Source of the DNA: Candidatus Nitrosocosmicus sp. | Lineage (GTDB): Archaea; Thermoproteota; Nitrososphaeria; Nitrososphaerales; Nitrososphaeraceae | Direction of reading: 5' to 3' | Length of the DNA: 6,955 nt | Assembly: GCA_030452275.1 (NCBI GenBank) | Contig: JAKDMR010000108.1 | Span: forward strand, 1-6,955 | Program-made: the position numbers and the translations under genes | In this document: positions 1-3,803 of the stretch, in pieces | Layout: the number at the start of each line of letters is the position of its first letter | Numbering within the stretch: the first letter of the stretch is position 1 | Notes under the pieces: generated by a model | Database searches by the model: none | The model's input: the letters and a program-made list of their open reading frames with translations, nothing else | Told to the model about the DNA's origin: nothing

Positions 1-255
1 GAATTCAATCCAACCCCAAACAGGAGTAATAGGAGATAATACTCAGTCATTTACTACAGATCAGCAGCAACAGCAACCAGTTCTACAGCAACAGCCTTCG
101 GAATCATCGACGAGCGAAGCATTCCAATCAAATAATGCCAACACACCTGATGTAGGGAATTCAATCCAACCCCAAACAGGAGTAATAGGAGATAATACTC
201 AGTCATTTACTGAGGATCAACAGCAACAGCAGCAACAACCAGTTCAACAACAATC
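1..255 (+). repeat. In-frame tandem repeat, 156-nt unit, in the Gln-rich region
   Basis: Bases 1-55 recur exactly at 157-211, an offset of 156 nt or 52 codons, so the frame is kept. After the identical block both copies go into CAG/CAA glutamine runs of slightly different length and then diverge. The first copy continues to 156 with a Ser/Glu/Asn-rich spacer, while the second runs into the globular domain at about 299. The window edge cuts the array, so more copies may lie upstream. Confidence 0.9.
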
Positions 256-751
256 AACACAACAAGTCATCCAAGACCAATTCCAAATCCCACAACATGA
301 TACCATTGATAGTTTTATAGCTAATGGAAAAGTTAATTCTTTCATTGTAACGGCACCAAGTCCCTGGAATGCGACCGGAGATTGGAGTATGGTAGTGGAG
401 AATGGTGAAATGACGAATTTTGTCACCAACATGGCATGGTTTAATGGGACTACTGGTCATACACATGATTTTTTGAATTTTGAGTCACGTGGAGATATAG
501 AACTACCGCCTGATAACATGGTAACAATAGATGGAGAAATGGATGTAGCATCTAATGGAGTCATCTCTTGGGATGGCGTTGAATCAACAATCAATATTGG
601 AGGTGGAGGTAAAACTATAACTATATCGGTAGATCATGAAGATACCGATCACCATTTTGCTGGGCAACCAATTGTTGGAACAGTTACTTCACTGACTCCT
701 TGCTCAGACACCCCAGGAGCTAGTATGGAAATATTACCCACATGTAATTAG
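2..751 (+). CDS. Secreted/surface protein with Gln-rich repeats and a His-containing beta domain (5' partial)
   Basis: The frame is open from the first bases of the window to the TAA at 749-751, giving 249 residues. The true start and any signal peptide lie upstream. An ATG at 389 is in frame but lies inside the conserved domain, so it is not the start. Residues 1-98 are a low-complexity Gln/Asn/Ser/Thr region with a 52-residue repeat (NSIQPQTGVIGDNTQSFT at residues 1 and 53). From about residue 100 a compact beta-rich domain begins (DSFIANGKVNSFIV, then PWNATGDWSMVVENGE). It holds two histidine clusters: H153/H155 in GHTHDF, and H212, H217 and H218 in DHEDTDHHFAGQP. C234 and C248 near the C-terminus could form a disulfide. 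The domain resembles, from memory, a conserved extracellular family of unknown function in soil thaumarchaea. Location outside the cell is inferred from composition. The function is unknown; metal binding by the histidines is a guess. Confidence 0.85.
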   Translation, partial: NSIQPQTGVIGDNTQSFTTDQQQQQPVLQQQPSESSTSEAFQSNNANTPDVGNSIQPQTGVIGDNTQSFTEDQQQQQQQPVQQQSTQQVIQDQFQIPQHDTIDSFIANGKVNSFIVTAPSPWNATGDWSMVVENGEMTNFVTNMAWFNGTTGHTHDFLNFESRGDIELPPDNMVTIDGEMDVASNGVISWDGVESTINIGGGGKTITISVDHEDTDHHFAGQPIVGTVTSLTPCSDTPGASMEILPTCN

Positions 752-818
752 AACACACAAGAATGACTGCATAAAAATAGAGAGCCAGAGAGAGTATGTA
801 AAGATCCATCAAAAAACA

Positions 819-830
819 TTTCTTTTTTTT
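819..830 (+). terminator. T-rich terminator after the surface-protein gene
   Basis: An almost pure T run (one C) lies about 70 nt after the stop codon at 751. No stable hairpin precedes it. A T-rich stretch on the coding strand is the usual intrinsic termination signal in archaea. Confidence 0.5.
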
Positions 831-936
831 GAATCGGAATCTTTAAAAATAAATATCAAATTTGATTTGTCCGGAATAACAAGAACCAAACTGAATTGAG
901 GAGATAAACAGAAACGTGTGAAGTTAAATGGGTTAA

Positions 937-1086
937 GAATTTTTACAAGAAATGCAATTAAAAGTTATGGATGACGTAATTCATGAACTGAGAACACTTC
1001 TTCAATAAATATTATACCACTCTAGAGTAACTAACAAGAAAATTTCTATTCAGTTGACGGATATAATAATTTGGTTGGTTGGTTGA
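937..1086 (+). pseudogene. Decayed histidine-kinase fragment (H-box region)
   Basis: In one frame, between the TAA at 934 and the TGA at 1084, the translation reads EFLQEMQLKVMDDVIHELRTLLQ, stop, then ILYHSRVTNKK and further to QLTDIII. IHELRT with the phosphoacceptor-type His at 982-984 matches the H-box of thaumarchaeal sensor kinases, which typically read AHELRTPIQPIL. The residues on both sides of the stop at 1006 stay in register with that pattern (LLQ, stop, IL against PIQPIL). QLKV before it and DIII after it also fit the usual flanks. No PAS, HATPase or receiver domain is visible. The match is by eye, over about 50 codons, so it remains uncertain. Confidence 0.35.
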
Positions 1087-1239
1087 TTGATAATGCCAAT
1101 AATTTGACAATAGATGGGGCATAATCAGCAACATGAAAAAATCCAACTATTCTGGATTATACACCCAAGGATCGTAAAAAAGTCACTCTTGTTCCAATTT
1201 GTCTAGGTTCTTATGATTGATAATCAATGAGTTCACCGA

Positions 1240-1353
1240 TTAGGACAGAAGTATATGTCCTTTAAAAATATCGATATAAAGTGTCCCTCTAGCCATCCTG
1301 GCAACAATATCCGCAGTCACAAAGTTGTTCCCCGTAATTTTCACATGTATCAT
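1240..1353 (-). CDS. Possible 37-residue small protein (doubtful)
   Basis: On the minus strand an ATG at 1353 opens a 37-residue frame ending in TAA at 1240. It begins MIHVKITGNNFVTADIVARM and continues with RGTLYIDIFKG. The amino-acid mix is protein-like, and a TATATATA run at 1386-1393 lies roughly 37 nt upstream of the ATG, a plausible archaeal promoter distance. An in-frame TAA directly precedes the ATG, so it is not the visible tail of a longer frame. I recognise no family. It could equally be a gene remnant or chance, since the opposite strand is also open here (1255 to about 1422). Confidence 0.2.
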   Translation of the reverse strand: MIHVKITGNNFVTADIVARMARGTLYIDIFKGHILLS

Positions 1354-1432
1354 TTAATTCCATATGAATATATTGTAAGCAACCTCTATATATATTACTT
1401 ACTGATTTCGTCATTTAATAGTTAAAACGCGG

Positions 1433-1446
1433 TTAATACGTATTAA
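1433..1446. promoter_or_regulatory. Perfect 14-bp palindrome, candidate operator
   Basis: TTAATACGTATTAA is identical to its own reverse complement. It lies in an AT-rich non-coding stretch, about 220 bases upstream of the zinc-finger gene and about 80 bases upstream of the doubtful minus-strand ORF. Such symmetry is typical of sites for dimeric helix-turn-helix regulators, but AT-rich DNA makes palindromes more likely by chance. A second, looser inverted repeat (TTCAC, 4 nt, GTGAA) is at 1490-1503. Confidence 0.3.
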
Positions 1447-1511
1447 TATATCGAAAATCATATTTTTTGTTAAAAAAATGACGTTTTTGTTCACCATTGT
1501 GAAATCACTAT

Positions 1512-1559
1512 GATCAAAAAATCCCCATTTTTGTTTGGAAGATCATTAAAAAATCCCCA
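1512..1559 (+). repeat. Pair of short direct repeats, GATCA..AAAAATCCCCA
   Basis: GATCAAAAAATCCCCA at 1512-1527 recurs as GATCATTAAAAAATCCCCA at 1541-1559, differing only by a small insertion. The copies start 29 bases apart, about three helical turns. They lie 105-150 bases upstream of the zinc-finger gene. A regulatory role is possible but unsupported beyond position. Confidence 0.4.
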
Positions 1560-1625
1560 ATTATTTATATTTTATTGATTAAAATGCTTTAAACGATTAA
1601 TAAAGGTCATAATAATCATTGTTTT

Positions 1626-1634
1626 TTTATATTA
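1626..1634 (+). promoter_or_regulatory. TATA box of the zinc-finger gene
   Basis: TTTATATTA is centred about 34 bases before the ATG at 1664. With the usual archaeal spacing of about 26 bases from box to start site, transcription would begin a few bases before that ATG, giving a nearly leaderless mRNA. This favours ATG 1664 over the TTG at 1652. Confidence 0.5.
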
Positions 1635-1663
1635 CTTGATCCATTCAATAGTTGTGTATTAGA

Positions 1664-1912
1664 ATGGAAGTAGCAAACCACGACTGGACAAATCAAATCA
1701 ATTCTATGTCGGTATGTACTTTCCCTGATTGCAGGAACGCGTCAAGGTGTTTATGCACAAAATGTCTAACCCTTTATTGCAACTTGCATTTACAAATTCA
1801 TCTAGCTAATTGCAATAACATGGGAGAACCCTCTGGAGATGGCAAGAATATCAAACACCATCAAATTGTAAAAGAAATATCATCTGATCCAAGGAGCATA
1901 TGTCTAATATGA
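1664..1912 (+). CDS. Small zinc-finger protein, B-box/AN1-like cross-brace
   Basis: The product has 82 residues from ATG 1664; a TTG start at 1652 would add four. The possible zinc ligands are C18, C23, C31, C34, C39, H42, H46 and C50, with C29 as a spare. Their spacing, C-x4-C-x7-C-x2-C-x4-C-x2-H-x3-H-x3-C, is that of a two-zinc cross-brace finger. The inner x7, x2, x4, x2 steps match B-box fingers. The distance of eight from H42 to C50 matches the end of AN1 fingers, though AN1 has longer spacing after the second ligand. No other domain, signal peptide or membrane helix is seen. The C-terminal 30 residues are polar (GEPSGDGKNIKHHQIVKEI). The gene stands alone between non-coding stretches, with its own TATA box and T-rich end. 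A role in protein or nucleic-acid binding is inferred from the fold only; the partner is unknown. Confidence 0.7.
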   Translation: MEVANHDWTNQINSMSVCTFPDCRNASRCLCTKCLTLYCNLHLQIHLANCNNMGEPSGDGKNIKHHQIVKEISSDPRSICLI

Positions 1913-2180
1913 CAATCAAAGTAAAGATTTTTAGATTCGAATTAAATTATTAATTTCTTTTGTTTTTTTTGTTGGCAAGAATTTCATAATAGCTTGTTGT
2001 CAGGAATCAATGGATTATTTTTAGACTGGTACCCAATGTGCCATCATTGACGGCATTCATACTAGCAATCCCACACATGCCTCATTTTGATCAAAATATG
2101 GTATAGCAGATATTAAAAATATGCTAGAACAGTTAATTACAAGATGATTAGAGATAGGCAGAAATTTGAATGTAGAATTA
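1913..2180. other. Intergenic region between convergent genes
   Basis: The region lies between the ends of the plus-strand zinc-finger gene and the minus-strand membrane-protein gene. Apart from the T-rich run at 1954-1970 I see no supported feature. One plus frame (1971-2147) gives a partly protein-like translation but is interrupted by TAG and TGA. Confidence 0.5.
1954..1970 (+). terminator. T-rich terminator after the zinc-finger gene
   Basis: A stretch that is almost all T, including a run of eight, begins about 40 bases after the stop codon at 1912. There is no clear hairpin. It is a typical archaeal T-rich termination signal. Confidence 0.5.
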
Positions 2181-2588
2181 CTACCTATTTTTTACTGCTT
2201 CTATCTGTCCATTATTAGCTTTTACAACTACTTTTTTGAAATCAGGATCTCCCCCATCAGGAGATACAAAGATTGATGCAAATGGTCCCATATTTCCTAA
2301 AGGTTGAATTTGATCATCATCAAATTGGACAGTAACGTTATTGATAGAATTGAAATTATTGTTACTTAATTTTACGCTTATTGTCTCGACAGGACCACCC
2401 CTTTGGATTATTTCGATGTTCAATCCTGCTGTTGAAAAATATACGAATAAGACAACTGCTGCAACCACTGCAAAACCAACAAAGATTATTCTGCGTATTA
2501 ATTTATAGAAATTTCGCTTTTTGCCTGATCTACTATTATCAGGCGATCTACCACTTTCAGGAGATCTTCCATCATCCCAACGCCCCAT
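2181..2588 (-). CDS. Small membrane-anchored protein with an extracytoplasmic beta domain, function unknown
   Basis: The product has 135 residues and starts at ATG 2588 (MGRWDDG). Residues 1-33 are hydrophilic and positively charged, with a repeated GRSP/SRSG pattern, and end in KKRNFYKLIRR. Residues 34-52 form one hydrophobic helix. The positive-inside rule puts the first part in the cytoplasm and residues 53-135 outside. The outer part alternates polar and hydrophobic residues (VETISVKLSNNNF, VTVQFDDDQ, FKKVVVKANNGQIE), as expected for a small beta-sandwich of the Ig-like or CARDB type, and has one N-glycosylation sequon (NVT, N84). I do not recognise a named family. Its end faces the zinc-finger gene, and a 254-base gap separates it from nurA upstream, so it is probably transcribed alone. 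Confidence 0.75.
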   Translation of the reverse strand: MGRWDDGRSPESGRSPDNSRSGKKRNFYKLIRRIIFVGFAVVAAVVLFVYFSTAGLNIEIIQRGGPVETISVKLSNNNFNSINNVTVQFDDDQIQPLGNMGPFASIFVSPDGGDPDFKKVVVKANNGQIEAVKNR

Positions 2589-2626
2589 ATCTTATTGATA
2601 GATATTATTCAAGCAAATAAGTGTTC

Positions 2627-2635
2627 TATACTAAA
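2627..2635 (-). promoter_or_regulatory. Possible TATA box of the small membrane-protein gene
   Basis: On the minus strand the sequence reads TTTAGTATA, centred about 42 bases before the ATG at 2588. This would give a short leader of roughly 15 bases. The match to the TATA consensus is moderate. Confidence 0.3.
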
Positions 2636-2658
2636 TTGATCTAGATTCCAACAAACAA

Positions 2659-2703
2659 TTTTTTTTATTTGGTAATAGAGTTTTTTTTTATTTGGTAATA
2701 GAG
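2659..2703 (+). repeat. Two tandem copies of a 22-nt T-rich unit
   Basis: A run of eight T followed by ATTTGGTAATAGAG occurs at 2659-2680 and again at 2682-2703, with one extra T between. Apart from that T the copies are exact. They lie 71-115 bases upstream of the minus-strand gene starting at 2588. The exact identity suggests a recent local duplication by slippage. Confidence 0.9.
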
Positions 2704-2775
2704 TTTTTACCTTTCCCAAGTTGAACAATCCAACCGCTTATGAATCAAGTGGATTGAAGCAAAGCGGTAAAAACT
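2702..2775. repeat. Nested inverted repeats downstream of nurA
   Basis: AGTTTTTACC at 2702-2711 pairs perfectly with GGTAAAAACT at 2766-2775. Inside it, CAATCCA (2726-2732) pairs with TGGATTG (2750-2756). CCGCTT (2734-2739) could alternatively pair with AAGCGG (2762-2767), which would compete with the outer stem. A small separate hairpin (GCCAA, 4 nt, TTGGC) is at 2788-2801. On the minus strand these lie 40-140 bases after the nurA stop and could be part of its mRNA 3' end or a regulator site for the next gene. Confidence 0.5.
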
Positions 2776-2842
2776 TATTTTTAATTAGCCAAATAGTTGG
2801 CCCATTTGCAATACCTATGGGTAAAGTATTCGTATTTTGACT

Positions 2843-3724
2843 TTATTCGTTTAGAGAATCTCTTGCTCCAAACTCATTCTTAAATCCATACAGACTGGCC
2901 AGTCTTTTCACATCATTGTTGGTTATTTTACAAGACTGGTGGGCAAGCTTTAGACAATAAGGATATCCTTTGATACTGTGATAGCACAAGCCATCAATCA
3001 GATTTTGAATTTCATTTTGTGTAATATTGGTCCTATTTATGATTTCAATCTTTATAAGGGGAACATAGGCAGTCAGCCTTGCATACATCTCTACTACATC
3101 TAAAGTATCAGAGATAAAGTCGTTTTTGTTTGCAAGACTAAATCCTGTTTTGTGGCCCAATTTATTATAATAATAAATATCAGCTGCTCGCGATCCGTAT
3201 TCCTTGAACTGATTTTTTGATGTAGAGTTTTTTGAAATAAACAAAACATCACCTTCTTGATCGCTATCAAAGAGACCCTGAACGTTTTCTCTATAAGATA
3301 CATTCTTGTTATGAACTAAATTAGATATTATGGATCCATCGACACAAACATAATCTGGTTTTTGATCCAATATAGATCGAGTTAGATCGATTTCCATTTT
3401 CATAGCTTTAGCACTCAGAGAGTCACCGGTAATGTTTGAAATCCCATAATCCCATTTTGATCCCAACACTTGATTATGCGAGCTAACTGCAGCGCTATCA
3501 ATAACGAACAGATCGATTCCCTGAAAGGATTTCTTATTCCAGCTGCTATCAACACCTACACTAAAGGACGGTTTTTTTGTAGGTTCGTATTCCACCCAGT
3601 TAGCAGATGCAATCTTTAAAAGATCGTCAAATTCATCACCGTGCATGGATGAAAGCTTTTTTTCCTTATTTTTGATCGCATCCAGATAAAGATCGGTCAA
3701 CAATATTATACTCAATTCAAACAC
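2843..3724 (-). CDS. nurA: NurA-family 5'-3' nuclease
   Basis: The product has 293 residues, somewhat shorter than many archaeal NurA proteins. NurA is the nuclease that works with the HerA hexameric ATPase in resecting DNA ends for recombination. The family pattern is clear. GVDSS (D59) is the first metal-binding strand, E111 lies in the helix EIDLTRSIL, and CVDGSI (D129) is the second acidic motif. ISKNS (K165) and a C-terminal GYPYCLKLAH motif (Y254, Y256, H262) complete it. The frame begins at GTG 3724, with an in-frame TAA three codons upstream. TTG at 3703 or 3700 is an alternative that suits the promoter position and gives MLTDLYLDAIKNKEKKL, very like other NurA starts. ATG 3646 would cut the N-terminal helix. 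D59 is followed by Ser rather than the usual Gly. No herA, mre11 or rad50 is in the window. The gene follows the synthetase gene by 79 bases but appears to have its own promoter. Confidence 0.85.
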   Translation of the reverse strand: MFELSIILLTDLYLDAIKNKEKKLSSMHGDEFDDLLKIASANWVEYEPTKKPSFSVGVDSSWNKKSFQGIDLFVIDSAAVSSHNQVLGSKWDYGISNITGDSLSAKAMKMEIDLTRSILDQKPDYVCVDGSIISNLVHNKNVSYRENVQGLFDSDQEGDVLFISKNSTSKNQFKEYGSRAADIYYYNKLGHKTGFSLANKNDFISDTLDVVEMYARLTAYVPLIKIEIINRTNITQNEIQNLIDGLCYHSIKGYPYCLKLAHQSCKITNNDVKRLASLYGFKNEFGARDSLNE

Positions 3725-3728
3725 TAAA

Positions 3729-3740
3729 TTTATTTATTAT
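3729..3740 (-). promoter_or_regulatory. AT-rich box, probable nurA promoter
   Basis: On the minus strand ATAATAAATAAA, preceded by a purine-rich CGAAACGA that could serve as a BRE, lies just before the GTG at 3724. If this is the TATA box, transcription would start near 3709, inside the annotated frame. This argues for translation from TTG 3703 or 3700. Confidence 0.35.
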
Positions 3741-3757
3741 TCGTTTCGAAAGAGACC

Positions 3758-3780
3758 TAAAAACAAAAGGTTGAGAAAAT
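3758..3780 (-). terminator. T-rich terminator after the synthetase gene
   Basis: Read on the minus strand this stretch (ATTTTCTCAACC, then a T-rich end) begins about 25 bases after the stop at 3804 and ends with a run of five T. There is no hairpin. It would separate the synthetase transcript from nurA. Confidence 0.35.
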
Positions 3781-3803
3781 ATAGCTTTTTAGTTCATGGC
3801 AAG

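Larger units (their letters stand above)
752..1663. other. Long intergenic region without an intact gene
   Basis: About 900 bases separate the surface-protein gene from the zinc-finger gene. All three plus frames are broken often. Besides the sites listed separately, bases 1137-1220 give a coding-like stretch (NPTILDYTPKDRKKVTLVP) that starts right after a TGA and ends at a TGA. I do not recognise it. A short tetranucleotide run, three TTGG followed by two TTGA, lies at 1071-1090. The part from about 1380 is very AT-rich and looks regulatory rather than coding. The first 450 bases look like decayed coding sequence. Confidence 0.5.

Noticed and set aside
1..211. Repeated block starting with GAATTC as a possible CRISPR or mobile-element end
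   Set aside because: The repeat is in frame within one protein-coding region, with a 52-codon period and glutamine codons. No spacers, transposase or target duplication are seen.
244..466. Two overlapping minus-strand frames opposite the surface-protein gene
   Set aside because: They are antisense shadows of the strongly coding plus frame, and their translations are rich in Cys, Met and Trp without pattern.
1071..1090. TTGG/TTGA short tandem run as a possible phase-variation tract
   Set aside because: It has only five imperfect units and lies in no intact gene or clear promoter, so there is nothing for it to switch.
1971..2147. Protein-like plus-strand frame after the zinc-finger gene (TGTQCAIIDGIH, KYGIADIKNMLEQLITR)
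   Set aside because: It has TAG at 2022 and a second in-frame TGA, no start with a promoter and no recognisable family. A stretch of this length with two stops is expected by chance in AT-rich DNA.
2381..2620. Plus-strand frame opposite the small membrane-protein gene
   Set aside because: It is antisense to a frame with a clear anchor helix and beta domain, and its own translation shows no domain.
3100..3303. Second minus-strand frame inside nurA
   Set aside because: It overlaps the conserved NurA frame out of phase and has no features of its own.
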